NCBI RefSeq assembly: GCF_003815975.1
Contig: NZ_CP033932.1
Coordinates: 2,023,001 to 2,087,000, forward strand
DNA: 64,000 nt
DNA from: Chryseobacterium bernardetii
Lineage (GTDB): Bacteria > Bacteroidota > Bacteroidia > Flavobacteriales > Weeksellaceae
Reading direction: 5' to 3'
The position numbers and the translations under genes are program-made. Below, one piece after another: positions 49,649-59,482 of this stretch. Below the pieces are notes generated by a model, which was not told the DNA's origin, ran no database searches, and was given only the letters and a program-made list of their open reading frames with translations. Position 1 is the stretch's first letter. Each line of letters starts with the position of its first letter.

Positions 49649-51181
49649 TTGGAGGAGCTCACCGGATTACTGGAACATACCAACAGAAGTGTATTCTTAA
49701 CAGGAAAAGCAGGAACAGGAAAGACTACCTTTCTCAATAATTTTGTAAAGACAACACGTAAAAAGCATATCATTGTTGCTCCCACAGGGATTGCAGCGAT
49801 TAATGCTGGTGGAGTAACTATACATTCGCTGTTTGCCATCCCTTCGCGTACATTTGTTCCTACTACAGAACCCGTTGATCCTAACCTTGCAATGAATATC
49901 AATGAGCTGTTTCCTCACTTTAAATACAGAAAAGAAAAACTTGATCTTTTTCGGGAGATAGAATTGATTATCATTGATGAAGGATCCATGCTGAGAGCTG
50001 ATTTATTAGATATGATAGATCATTCATTAAGAAGAGTGAGGCGGAACCAGTTGCCGTTTGGAGGAGTACAGTTATTGTTAATTGGTGACTTATATCAATT
50101 GCCACCCGTGGTAAGAGATGATTCAGAAAGGATTTTATCAAAATTCTATGAAACTCCGTTTTTCTTTTCAGCCAAAGCATTACAGAATGTAAGATTAATT
50201 ACAGTAGAATTAACGACAGTATACCGCCAGCAGGATGAAGAATTTTTGGAAATACTTAATGCTGTCCGTAATGCAGATTTCCATAATTTGGATTTTGAAA
50301 AGCTGAATGCCAGATACAATCCTGATTTTGAACCTGAAAATGAAACCTACATTCATTTATGTTCCCATAACCGCATCGCAGATCATATCAATCAGAAAAA
50401 GCTGTCTGAGCTGGAGGGAGAGTCTCTGTTTTATAAAGCCTCAGTGATTGGTGAATTTAAAGAAACTCAATATCCGATGGAGGAAACACTGGAACTTAAA
50501 GTAGGTGCCCAGATTATGTTTATCAGAAATGATTCCTCACCAGAAAAAAACTTTTATAATGGGAAGTTAGCTGAAATTTCTTATCTCGATGAAGACATCA
50601 TAAAGGTCGTACTGGATGAAAGTAAGAAAGAAATTATTGTGACTACCGAAGTCTGGGAGCAGAAAAGATACACGCTGGATTCAGAAAAAAATATTAAAAC
50701 AGAAGTATTGGGCAGCTTTGAACAATATCCCATACGGCTGGCATGGGCCGTTACCATTCATAAAAGTCAGGGATTGACGTTTGACCGCGTAATTATTGAT
50801 GCCGGAAGATCTTTTGCGAGTGGACAGGTGTACGTGGCATTAAGCCGCTGCCGTACCCTGAATGGAATTGTTCTGAAATCTGAAATTTCACAGAATGCCA
50901 TATTCAAAGACCGCAGAATTGAAGATTTTCAGGATTCTACCAATGCTAACGAAAATCTACTCCAGATCATTGACCATGAAAAATATGATTATACACTGCA
51001 TAAAGTTCACATGGCAGTAGATGCAGACTGGTTAAAAGAAGCTGTAATGAACTGGAAAGAGATTCTCTTTACTGTAGGAATACCAGATGCAGAGAAATCG
51101 AATACTCTATCTGATGATTTAGAAAGAGAAAGTGAATATCTGTTTAGAATATCTCAAAAATTTAAAAGGTCACCCGTTTGA
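49649..51181 (+). CDS. Pif1/RecD2-like superfamily 1 helicase
   Basis: 510 aa. FLTGKAGTGKTTFLNNFV (Walker A), IVAPTGIAAINAGGVTIHS (Ia), LIIIDEGSMLRADLLD (II), LLIGDLYQLPPV (III), VYRQQDEEFLEIL, and RLAWAVTIHKSQGLTFDRV with GQVYVALSRCR (V and VI). The only possible start is the TTG at 49649, because a stop lies 13 nt upstream in frame. Homologues I know are often longer and end in an HTH_40 domain, which here is a separate ORF downstream. Acts on DNA or RNA-DNA; role in the locus unknown. Confidence 0.88.
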   Translation: MEELTGLLEHTNRSVFLTGKAGTGKTTFLNNFVKTTRKKHIIVAPTGIAAINAGGVTIHSLFAIPSRTFVPTTEPVDPNLAMNINELFPHFKYRKEKLDLFREIELIIIDEGSMLRADLLDMIDHSLRRVRRNQLPFGGVQLLLIGDLYQLPPVVRDDSERILSKFYETPFFFSAKALQNVRLITVELTTVYRQQDEEFLEILNAVRNADFHNLDFEKLNARYNPDFEPENETYIHLCSHNRIADHINQKKLSELEGESLFYKASVIGEFKETQYPMEETLELKVGAQIMFIRNDSSPEKNFYNGKLAEISYLDEDIIKVVLDESKKEIIVTTEVWEQKRYTLDSEKNIKTEVLGSFEQYPIRLAWAVTIHKSQGLTFDRVIIDAGRSFASGQVYVALSRCRTLNGIVLKSEISQNAIFKDRRIEDFQDSTNANENLLQIIDHEKYDYTLHKVHMAVDADWLKEAVMNWKEILFTVGIPDAEKSNTLSDDLERESEYLFRISQKFKRSPV

Positions 51182-51621
51182 AATTAACAGATTTTATATC
51201 CGGAGAAATTCAATGGAGTGAACTAGAAGAAAAATGCCGTGGTGCCGTAAACTTTTTCTATAAAAATGTTGCAGAAAAGATCTTATTACCTTTAAAAAAG
51301 CTTTATTCAGAAACCATAGGGACCAAAGGTTTGAAAACTTTTAATGAAGAAACAAAAATGCTTCTGCATGATCTGGAAGAATATATTGAGAAGCTTAAAA
51401 CCTGTTACCTGTTGGATGTACCTTTATTTGATAAAGAAATTGAAATGGATACTTCCACAACAATTGTTAAAAAGCCAACCCACATGATCACATTTGAGAT
51501 GTTTGATGAAGGAATGCCCCCTTTTGAAATTGCTGAGAAACGAAACCTTACCCTGGCAACTGTTTACAGACACCTTGCGAAAATGGGGTTGACAGAAGTA
51601 GAAAGAACTTTTAAGCAATAA
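51178..51621 (+). CDS. HTH_40-type protein, detached C-terminus of the helicase
   Basis: 147 aa beginning at a TTG that overlaps the helicase stop (TTGA). The C-terminal block HMITFEMFDEGMPPFEIAEK followed by RNLTLATVYRHLAKMG is the helix-turn-helix domain found at the end of RecQ- and Pif1-like helicases. It may be a translationally coupled subunit or the product of an old frameshift in a fused gene. Confidence 0.65.
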   Translation: MKLTDFISGEIQWSELEEKCRGAVNFFYKNVAEKILLPLKKLYSETIGTKGLKTFNEETKMLLHDLEEYIEKLKTCYLLDVPLFDKEIEMDTSTTIVKKPTHMITFEMFDEGMPPFEIAEKRNLTLATVYRHLAKMGLTEVERTFKQ

Positions 51622-51910
51622 TGGTTTGTAGTACAGTATTTTTTTAATTATTTTTGAAGTATAGAAGGTTAATAGTATCCACTTCCCGGTTTCTGATTTT
51701 ACAAAATCTACGTTAAAGAAATTCCAATTATAAATGAACTCTTCTGATATTTTATTTCATATTATCTTAACAAAGAGAACTTAAATATGGACTGAAATAG
51801 CATTAGAAACCGTTTTATTAACTTAAAATTTGTTAAAAAAATTCACTTTTTAGGGATAATTAACTGCCTGTCGGGCATTTTTTTTTATTTTAGCCGGCAA
51901 GAGTGAAATT
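51622..51910. other. intergenic region
   Basis: 289 nt without a gene. A short GCCTGTCGGGC hairpin followed by a nine-T run at about 51869-51888 looks like a terminator just before the DUF6493 operon. Confidence 0.45.
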
Positions 51911-54445
51911 ATGCTAATTGACGAAGAGTTTAAAACAATATACTTAAACTATAAAATCAAGGAAATCATTCCTTTTCTGAAGAAACTTACGCCTAAAGAT
52001 AAAAAAGAAGTTGCTGCCATTTTAAAGAAAAAGATCAATAAAGAATGGGGGCATAATACAATATCGGTGTTAGCTGCTTTAGCATGCAGTAATACGAAGG
52101 ATGAATATGAAAAGATGAGACCGGGATTTTATTCCATTCCGGTAGAACTTGTTGATGAGCTTTTTGAAACCTATGTTCCCGATTGGATTGGAGAAAGCTA
52201 TTTATTTCTCGAAGGCTTTGATTATTTAAAAGTCTTGGAGTGGGAAAAGAAGGGCTATATTACCCTTCATAATGAAACCTGGGCTGCATTACTTTCATTA
52301 TCATCAAGGACCGGCGAAACACTGTTTACGCATCCGGTAACACTGGAATCTCACATCTGGCTTTTGTTTGAACATGAATGCAATATAACATCCATTTATC
52401 GTGGCGGAAGCTGGAAAGATGTATTGAAAAACCTGGTTCAGGAAAAGAAAATAGATCGTTCCAGAGTACTTAAGGCAAGCCTTGCTGCAATCAACTTTAA
52501 TTTCTCAAAAGAACATAATACATGGTTCCTGGAATTTTTTGCTTATCTGGAGCCTACAGGTAGAGAAGTTCTGGAATTACAGGAAGAATTGTTTATGATA
52601 TTTCATTCCACCCAACATTCACTGTTCCCGGGAGTATTAAAGATTATCAATCCGGTTATTACGGAAAAAAACTTTAAAACAGAGATCTTTTTACAGTCTG
52701 CCGCGTCTTTAATGACCCTCCCGACAAAGAATATTGTGGGGGCTATGCTCCAGATTCTGGAAAAAATAGCGAAAGACAATAAGGAATATCATGAAGCAAT
52801 ATGTCTGTTTCTAATGCCTGTATTTCTGAATAAGGATAAGACACTTCAGTCCAAAGGAGCAAAAATCATTGTCAAATACGGAAATACACAATCAGGAAAT
52901 ATAAAAGGAGAACTCTCATTTTACAGGGGATCTCTTCTTTCTGATGCTGAGACCCTGTTGGAGAAATTCCTTATAGAAAATGAAGTCACTGAAAATAAAG
53001 AAGAACAGAGCTTTGAAGCAATGCGCTGGTATACACCACAACCTATTGCTTCTGTAGAATCTATAGATGATCTTATTTTTCTGGCTTCTCAGGTTTTTAA
53101 TAATAATGAAACCTACCATCTTGGTTTGTTTCTGGACGCACTTATTAAATTCAATGATGAATTTGATGATGAACATTTTAACAAACTTGAACCTGCCTTT
53201 AATGCAGCATTGAAAAGAAAAGATGCAGTAGGTTTTCAACATCTGCTGGCAACTTTTGTTATTAATTATGGCTTACTGAAGCAAAAAAATAAATCAAAAG
53301 TATTATCAGAGGCTTATTTAGGGTTCCCTGCACTTGAAAACTGGAGTGAAAAAAGAACACCCTTTATTTTCAAAGCTTATCACCAGCTTTTATTGGGAGT
53401 ATTTGAATTCCTGAAAGAGAAGAAACAACTTCCATTACTTTCTGTTCCGGAATATACACCATGCTGGATTACTATTACTACCCTTGTAGATAAATTAAAA
53501 ACCTACCAGCAGCAAGGCGAGAAACCTATTCCTTTTGATCTGGAAATAGCTCTGCTCCGGGTGGAAAAAGTGAACCTGGAAAATGCAGAGCAATACGCAA
53601 AAGAACAGCTTGACGAAAAATATTTCGATCTCCTAAAACCGGTTTTTGAACAGAATTATTTTAAAAACCATTATGAAAAAGAATTTCTGGATGGTAGTTT
53701 CGACTGGAAATTAGGGTACAAGAAAATCTATAAATGGAATAGCACAGAAGAAGTTCCGGAATCATTAATATCCATTGAAAATAAAAAAGAACTTCCTGAA
53801 AATGCTACGTTTTTGGATCATCTGTTCAACTCTTATCATACGATGCACCAGAATGATCTGATTCGTGCTTTATATACAGCACCTTATTTTTCAGGATCCT
53901 TGGCTGCCAGAAAATACAATGGAGATTTGTCCTGTTCTGCCTATCAGTATGACATAAAAGGAAATATAGAATTCCTGAATTCTTGGATGAAACTGAATCT
54001 CCCGTTTCAGCCCGCACATTATTTAGTATTGTCTGCCGGGTTGTTTCATAAAGATAAAACATTCTCTGGTATAGCTTTTGAAGCCCTTATTAACAAGGCT
54101 GTTTCAGAAGATTTTAATATTCAGGAACTGGGGATTATCATTGGGAAAAAGATCAATTTCGAATGGGCTCCTGTAAAAAGATTTACAGATGGTTTATCCG
54201 GATTTATCAATCTGACTACCAATCATAACAAGGCCTTTGAAAAACTGCTGATATCCATTCTTACAGCAGTTGAAAAACCGGTTTTTAATCTTAAAAAGCT
54301 GTTGGAGCTTTATTATGAACTGCTGAATCAGAACAGAACCAATGTAGATGAAAAACTAGTTGAAGCTCTTAAAGAATGGGAAAATGAAAATAACCTGAAA
54401 AAAATCATACATCAAATTAAAACCCATGAAAGAAAGACTTTATGA
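51911..54445 (+). CDS. DUF6493-type giant solenoid protein, paralogue 1
   Basis: 844 aa, all helical. Opens with KIKEIIPFLKKLTPKDKKEV, has HEAT-like helices throughout (LKASLAAINFNFSKEHNTWF, LFMIFHSTQHSLFPGVLKII), and near the end EWAPVKRFTDGLSGF and KPVFNLKKLLELYYELLNQN. The same blocks in the same order occur in the next protein, so the two are tandem paralogues. I know the family as DUF6493, encoded near SWIM, MoxR and vWA genes in other bacteria. No catalytic motif seen. Overlaps the next gene by 20 nt. Confidence 0.75.
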   Translation: MLIDEEFKTIYLNYKIKEIIPFLKKLTPKDKKEVAAILKKKINKEWGHNTISVLAALACSNTKDEYEKMRPGFYSIPVELVDELFETYVPDWIGESYLFLEGFDYLKVLEWEKKGYITLHNETWAALLSLSSRTGETLFTHPVTLESHIWLLFEHECNITSIYRGGSWKDVLKNLVQEKKIDRSRVLKASLAAINFNFSKEHNTWFLEFFAYLEPTGREVLELQEELFMIFHSTQHSLFPGVLKIINPVITEKNFKTEIFLQSAASLMTLPTKNIVGAMLQILEKIAKDNKEYHEAICLFLMPVFLNKDKTLQSKGAKIIVKYGNTQSGNIKGELSFYRGSLLSDAETLLEKFLIENEVTENKEEQSFEAMRWYTPQPIASVESIDDLIFLASQVFNNNETYHLGLFLDALIKFNDEFDDEHFNKLEPAFNAALKRKDAVGFQHLLATFVINYGLLKQKNKSKVLSEAYLGFPALENWSEKRTPFIFKAYHQLLLGVFEFLKEKKQLPLLSVPEYTPCWITITTLVDKLKTYQQQGEKPIPFDLEIALLRVEKVNLENAEQYAKEQLDEKYFDLLKPVFEQNYFKNHYEKEFLDGSFDWKLGYKKIYKWNSTEEVPESLISIENKKELPENATFLDHLFNSYHTMHQNDLIRALYTAPYFSGSLAARKYNGDLSCSAYQYDIKGNIEFLNSWMKLNLPFQPAHYLVLSAGLFHKDKTFSGIAFEALINKAVSEDFNIQELGIIIGKKINFEWAPVKRFTDGLSGFINLTTNHNKAFEKLLISILTAVEKPVFNLKKLLELYYELLNQNRTNVDEKLVEALKEWENENNLKKIIHQIKTHERKTL

Positions 54446-57122
54446 GATCCTTAATGAGGAAAAAATACATGAGATCGTCCCTTTTCTGAAACAGCTTACC
54501 ACAGAAGAAAAGAAAGCATTAGTACCTACGATAAAAAAAATGGATCGTGAGATTAATAAGATCATCATGACCAAAAATTCCTATCATACAGCAGGTTCTG
54601 CGAATCAGCACTCCATTATTGATATTGCATCGTTTGTCTGTATGGATCAAAAGAACTTTGGTAAAAATTACTGGAGTCTTTTCCGGAATATAGAGCAGGC
54701 AGAACAGATACTGGAATGGGGATGCCCTGATTGGTTTTCCGACTTTATCAACGATTCTATTGATGCCGAGTTTACCGCTTTTAATTACAAACATATTCTG
54801 GGATGGACAGAAAAAGGGTACATTCAGCCTAAACCGGAATTACTGGGACACCACCTGTGTAATTACCCTACTGACCTGGACCAGCATCCCGAAACACTCA
54901 GAACTCACTTTTGGTATCTGTGTGAATACCCATCAAAATCATTACCTTTTCAGAGAGAATGGTTTCCATTGGTACAAAAGCTTGTTGCAGAACAGAAAAT
55001 TGAAAGAAAAAGGTTCTTAAAGGAATGTCTTCTGGCTTCCAACAGAAATTTCAATAAAAATGTGACGGGCTGGTTTATGGATGCCTTTACGGCTTTAAAA
55101 CCTACAGAAGGAGAGTTGATAGAGCTTCAGGACGAATTAATGGCCGGGTTAACATCTGTACAGTCTAAAGCAGTCAATACCATTCTTATACATTTGAAGA
55201 AAATAGTAGGAAGTACTGCTTTCAAAAATGATGAATTTGCCCATTATCTTCCCAATCTTCTAAGCATGGAAGTGAAAACCGTAGTGATGGCCACCCTTAC
55301 TTTAACTGAAAAAATCTTCCAGCATAAAAAAGTTAATCCTGAGATATTAGGGCTGGCTCTAACGTCTGCATTTGTAAGTAAAGATGATGGAATACAATCA
55401 AAAGCCGCCAAAATTATCCTGAAATATATTCCGCCATCCGAGGCGGTGAAAGAATCTCTTTCCCATTATTCAGACAATATATTGACCAATGTGCGTTCTC
55501 TTCTGGAAACTTATATAGAAGAAAAACCACAGGAGCTGGAAGCCATAGTTTCAGAAAAAGTATTCCTTACTACCGAAGAAAATAAAGTCAAAGTACTTGA
55601 AAGTTTCGAAGATTTAATGTTCTTCCTTCCAATGGCTATAGAAGATCCATATAGCCACCACTGTGATATTGCTTTGGCCGGATTTTCCCGTTTTGCCAAT
55701 GACGTCAATGAAGAATCCGTGAAACTGATAGAACCGGTATTCCTTAAAGCCTGTAAAACCATAGCTAAATGGGAAGTACCATATCTGAACGTCCTGTTAT
55801 GTAACGTTATCATTAATTATGGGCTGAGTTTATTGGAAAAGTATCCTGTTCAGCTTAAGAATCTGACCAAAATATACGAGAAAACCAGTAATGAAGAGGC
55901 TGCAAGGGAAATATATACAAATTATCAAAAAAAATTAGGGCCAATAACGAAAGTCGGAGCAGGAAGCCCTGTTATGAAAGCATTTAAAGAGCTTGCCATA
56001 TATATTTATGAAAAAATAAAAGCAGGAGACAGCGTTCCTTTGCTGTTTGCCATCACCCATGCTCCTTGTTGGATCTCTCCGGTTACTTTAGTGGAAAGAC
56101 TGGAAGTGTATCAGAATAAAAATATAGAACCTCATCATTTGGATATGCAGCTGGCAATACAACGATGTGCGCTGGATAACACATCTGAAGCATTACAGCT
56201 TGCCGAAAAAAAATTAAAAGGAGAGTTTAAAGACCTGTTGCTTTTCTTCTTTGGTAAAAATACAGAGCCAAAAGGGAAATTTGAACATCCTGCATGGTGG
56301 ATGACAGCAGGAATTACACGGTCTCCGGGAACCATTTTCAAAGAGTTCGGTAATTTTGGATATGAAACTATTCCGGCAGAATTCTTTTCAGGAGTTTATG
56401 CATGGAAAACCATTGACAGTAAGAAAAATTCATATTATCCGGCGGAGCTGAATATCACTATTCCCAAATATCATTTCACAAAAAGAAAATATCCTCTGCT
56501 TCTGGAATATTTTATTGCAGAGCCAAGAGAACTTTCAGAAACCATTGGTATGATGTGGTGTTTTCCGAATACCCTGGGCAATGCTCTCGCAAAAGTAATC
56601 AAAAGCTGTCTTTTTTACTCCGGTATTGCCGAGGTTTACGAAAGAAATATGGTTTTGAATACAGCACAGGCCCTTTACCAGATTAAAAGACCATTGGATG
56701 AAATGGGATATCTGTTTTTGGGAACTATTTTCCTGGACGGAGATAAAACAATCCGTGGAACAGCTGCTGAAATCTGGCTGGAACATGTTTCCCATAAGAT
56801 GATAGACAATGCCAGGCTTGGGAGAGTGATCGGAACCCATGAAAAACTGGAGTGGGCACCTGTAAAAAGGTTTACAGATCTTATCCAGCACCAGATGCTG
56901 AGTGTAAGTAAAAATCATAATAGTGCACTTGAAGAATTAATCACCAATATTCTGCTTCAGATGGATAAACCTGTTACCAATCTGAAGAAGCTGCTGGAAG
57001 TGTATCACGAGGTATTGGCACTCAACCAATCGGCAGCCAATAAAAAAGTAATTGAAAAACTCGATGAATGGAAAGACAACTCGAGTCTGAAGAAAATCTG
57101 TAATCATCTTATAAAAAATTAA
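54426..57122 (+). CDS. DUF6493-type giant solenoid protein, paralogue 2
   Basis: 898 aa. KIHEIVPFLKQLTTEEKKAL at the start, LKECLLASNRNFNKNVTGWF in the middle, EWAPVKRFTDLIQHQ and KPVTNLKKLLEVYHEVLALN near the end parallel paralogue 1. Probably a scaffold of two related subunits with the SWIM protein, whose gene begins right after the stop codon. Confidence 0.75.
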   Translation: MKERLYEILNEEKIHEIVPFLKQLTTEEKKALVPTIKKMDREINKIIMTKNSYHTAGSANQHSIIDIASFVCMDQKNFGKNYWSLFRNIEQAEQILEWGCPDWFSDFINDSIDAEFTAFNYKHILGWTEKGYIQPKPELLGHHLCNYPTDLDQHPETLRTHFWYLCEYPSKSLPFQREWFPLVQKLVAEQKIERKRFLKECLLASNRNFNKNVTGWFMDAFTALKPTEGELIELQDELMAGLTSVQSKAVNTILIHLKKIVGSTAFKNDEFAHYLPNLLSMEVKTVVMATLTLTEKIFQHKKVNPEILGLALTSAFVSKDDGIQSKAAKIILKYIPPSEAVKESLSHYSDNILTNVRSLLETYIEEKPQELEAIVSEKVFLTTEENKVKVLESFEDLMFFLPMAIEDPYSHHCDIALAGFSRFANDVNEESVKLIEPVFLKACKTIAKWEVPYLNVLLCNVIINYGLSLLEKYPVQLKNLTKIYEKTSNEEAAREIYTNYQKKLGPITKVGAGSPVMKAFKELAIYIYEKIKAGDSVPLLFAITHAPCWISPVTLVERLEVYQNKNIEPHHLDMQLAIQRCALDNTSEALQLAEKKLKGEFKDLLLFFFGKNTEPKGKFEHPAWWMTAGITRSPGTIFKEFGNFGYETIPAEFFSGVYAWKTIDSKKNSYYPAELNITIPKYHFTKRKYPLLLEYFIAEPRELSETIGMMWCFPNTLGNALAKVIKSCLFYSGIAEVYERNMVLNTAQALYQIKRPLDEMGYLFLGTIFLDGDKTIRGTAAEIWLEHVSHKMIDNARLGRVIGTHEKLEWAPVKRFTDLIQHQMLSVSKNHNSALEELITNILLQMDKPVTNLKKLLEVYHEVLALNQSAANKKVIEKLDEWKDNSSLKKICNHLIKN

Positions 57123-58484
57123 ATGATGGAGGATCTGCTTACTTATAATTATTCAAGCTCATCATCTTTTGTAAAGAAAGACGCTGTTGAAGAACTGTTT
57201 CTTGCCCAATACAGCGAGATACAGAAAAAAACGGATGTTCCCTGTTTTTTCTGGGGAAATGTAGGCCAGCCTTTTATATTGGCCCGCTGTCTGATTACCC
57301 TTTCCAATATTGTAAAATCCAGTTTCAATTTGTCGCCATTTCAGATGGCGCTTCTGAAAGATCCGATTGTAACTGCCGGAAATGAAAAGCTGCGTTTTGA
57401 AGGCTTTTCTCATTGTGCCGGAGTCTATGCCCGTGTAGATGTTCTTCCGGACGGATTACATGGAGAATTTCTGGAAAACGGAACTACTAACGTAGACTTT
57501 AATCAGCCTATGATAACCGCTTTGGGAAGTATTCGTCCGAACGAAAAAATGATGCTTTCTATAGGAGAAAAAGAGGTTGGGCTGTATAGAGAAGAAAAAA
57601 AAGTAGTAGAAAGAAAAGTTCCTTTGCCTGTAAAATGGATCAAAGGTCTCGGAACCGTTCAGATCTATCTCTCAGAATCAGAAAAACAGCATACATTTAA
57701 TAAGATTCAAACCCAACAGTTATTCAGGGGAATGCCGAAAGGAGTGGTGAAATCGGATTATTACCTTATTGTAAGAGGAAATAAACCTATGTTTTCTCCG
57801 GTAAAATCTGCCGGTGCAGTTTGTATTGGAGGACTTCACAGACTGCGATTGCTGGAACCTCTTCTTCCTTATATTGATTCTATGCAGGTTTTTCCACATC
57901 CTAATATGCAGTCTACAACCTGGCAGCTTTATATGGGAAATATAAGGTTCAGTTTCTCCTTATCGAGAGAAAGCTGGCGCGGGTTTTCCGGAGAAGGAGC
58001 CTTATTGAATAGCCTTACTACTGAGATTCCGGACGAATGGATCGATGCCTTGGATAAATATGCTTACGCTAATCAGTCATTCAATGCAACCGTTCTCGCA
58101 CTGGAAGAAAACCTTAGTTTGAATACAACAGAAAATCTGACAGCTAGGCTTGCTGCGATGGGATTACTGGGGTATGATCTTGATGAAAATGAATTTTTCT
58201 ACCGCAGATTACCTTTTAAACTGAACCGTATTTTAGAGCTGAATCCCCGTATGAAAAATGCTGAAAAGCTGATTGAAGGAGGAAAAGTGGAAATTTTAAA
58301 CAACACTAAAGAAAGAACGGAAGCCAGAGTAGAAGGTAGCGGAGTACATCATACAGTAATTCTGGAAGAAGATAAAGAACGCTGTACCTGCGAATGGTTT
58401 AGTAAATACCAGGGCGAAAGAGGTCCTTGTAAACATGTTCTGGCAGTGAAGAAGCTTGTTAATAATGAATTGCAGATCATGTAA
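57123..58484 (+). CDS. SWIM zinc-finger protein
   Basis: 453 aa. The C-terminal ERCTCEWFSKYQGERG followed by PCKHVLAVKKL is a complete SWIM finger (CxC...CxH), expected to bind nucleic acid or protein. The N-terminal 380 residues are of unknown fold. Starts one nt after the DUF6493 stop. Genes of this kind accompany MoxR-vWA systems elsewhere, which ties this operon to the 34.7-42.2 kb genes. Confidence 0.82.
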   Translation: MMEDLLTYNYSSSSSFVKKDAVEELFLAQYSEIQKKTDVPCFFWGNVGQPFILARCLITLSNIVKSSFNLSPFQMALLKDPIVTAGNEKLRFEGFSHCAGVYARVDVLPDGLHGEFLENGTTNVDFNQPMITALGSIRPNEKMMLSIGEKEVGLYREEKKVVERKVPLPVKWIKGLGTVQIYLSESEKQHTFNKIQTQQLFRGMPKGVVKSDYYLIVRGNKPMFSPVKSAGAVCIGGLHRLRLLEPLLPYIDSMQVFPHPNMQSTTWQLYMGNIRFSFSLSRESWRGFSGEGALLNSLTTEIPDEWIDALDKYAYANQSFNATVLALEENLSLNTTENLTARLAAMGLLGYDLDENEFFYRRLPFKLNRILELNPRMKNAEKLIEGGKVEILNNTKERTEARVEGSGVHHTVILEEDKERCTCEWFSKYQGERGPCKHVLAVKKLVNNELQIM

Positions 58485-58542
58485 AAACAGGTTATGAAAT
58501 ATTTTTATATGAAGTATTTAGTCATAAATTTGAAGTCTTTTT

Positions 58543-58584
58543 GCCACGGATGAATGCATAATAAAAGAATTGTTCATCCGTGGC
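58543..58584. repeat. GCCACGGATGAA hairpin repeat
   Basis: GCCACGGATGAA and TTCATCCGTGGC flank a short loop. Related to the hairpin at 34423-34455; a dispersed intergenic repeat that can also act as a terminator for the SWIM operon. Confidence 0.55.
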
Positions 58585-58595
58585 TCTATAAATAA

Positions 58596-59047
58596 TTAAT
58601 TTTGTGCTTGTAGCATCCAATCTTCATAGGAAAGAACACCCAATTCAGGCTTTCCTTCACCTTCAAGAATAGAAATGAATTCCAGCTGGTTGCCGTCAGG
58701 ATCATTAAAATAAATGGCCAGCGCAGGCATCCATGCAAATACCATCGGCTCTGTACTACCGTTTTTCAGAAAGTTGTAAGGTTTTAAATTGTTATTCTCT
58801 AAAAACTTACTGAATAATTCAGGATATCTTCTTTTGTACTGGTAAAAGCAAAGTGTCTTGTCTGAAGATTTTCTTTCTGCTCCCATAATCCAAGCATAAA
58901 CTCCTTTTCTTCCCCAATCCACATAAAGGCTATAGGTCTTGTCTCATCCCTATGGGCCAATCTCAAGCCCAGTATTTCTGTATAAAACTGAATTGCACTT
59001 TCCAGATCACTTACCTGAACATGGGTTTCATATAATCCTTTAATCAT
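58596..59047 (-). pseudogene. VOC-family protein broken by a frameshift
   Basis: From ATG 59047 one frame reads MIKGLYETHVQVSDLESAIQ to HFAFTSTKED; from there the homologous sequence continues in another frame as PELFSKFLENNNLKPYNFLK and IYFNDPDGNQLEFISIL. The shift lies near 58815. Either a recent inactivation or a sequencing error at an A-rich site. Confidence 0.75.
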
Positions 59048-59380
59048 AGTTTTAATTTTAATACAGACAAAGCTAGGAAACCTCCATGTAAAAGCCTGAT
59101 AATACTGATTTCTTTCGTAAAAATAAATGATAGAAGGAAAGTATGGAGGATTAAGGGACAAGTAAAAAGTTTATGTTGTTAAACAATAATTATCTATGCG
59201 GATATCAATATCAATAGCGGCGGGCTTTAGCCTGCCTTTATAAATCAAAATTCAATTGGCTTTAGCCAAAACATAAATAAAAGCACCAAAAAACCTGCGT
59301 CATCAGCAAAATCTGCGAGAGTTTTAAGCCGTATTATATCAAGCTATTGAAAATATAAAAACAATTTTTTTCAAAAAAAT
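59048..59380. other. intergenic region with GGCTTTAGCC hairpins
   Basis: GGCGGGCTTTAGCCTGCC near 59218 and TTGGCTTTAGCCAA near 59258 are short palindromes of a dispersed type. No gene found. Confidence 0.45.
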
Positions 59381-59383
59381 AAT

Positions 59384-59420
59384 CTACGCAAAAAGATTAC
59401 GTAATACCATCCTTACTTTG
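59384..59420 (+). promoter_or_regulatory. Ro60 promoter with shared 18-nt element
   Basis: CTACGCAAAAAGATTACG (59384-59401), 11 nt, then TTACTTTG (59413-59420). Confidence 0.8.
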
Positions 59421-59482
59421 CATCAGAAATCTGAGAGGAAGCAACAACTCTTCCTAATGTTTAACAATAAAAACAGTAACTC

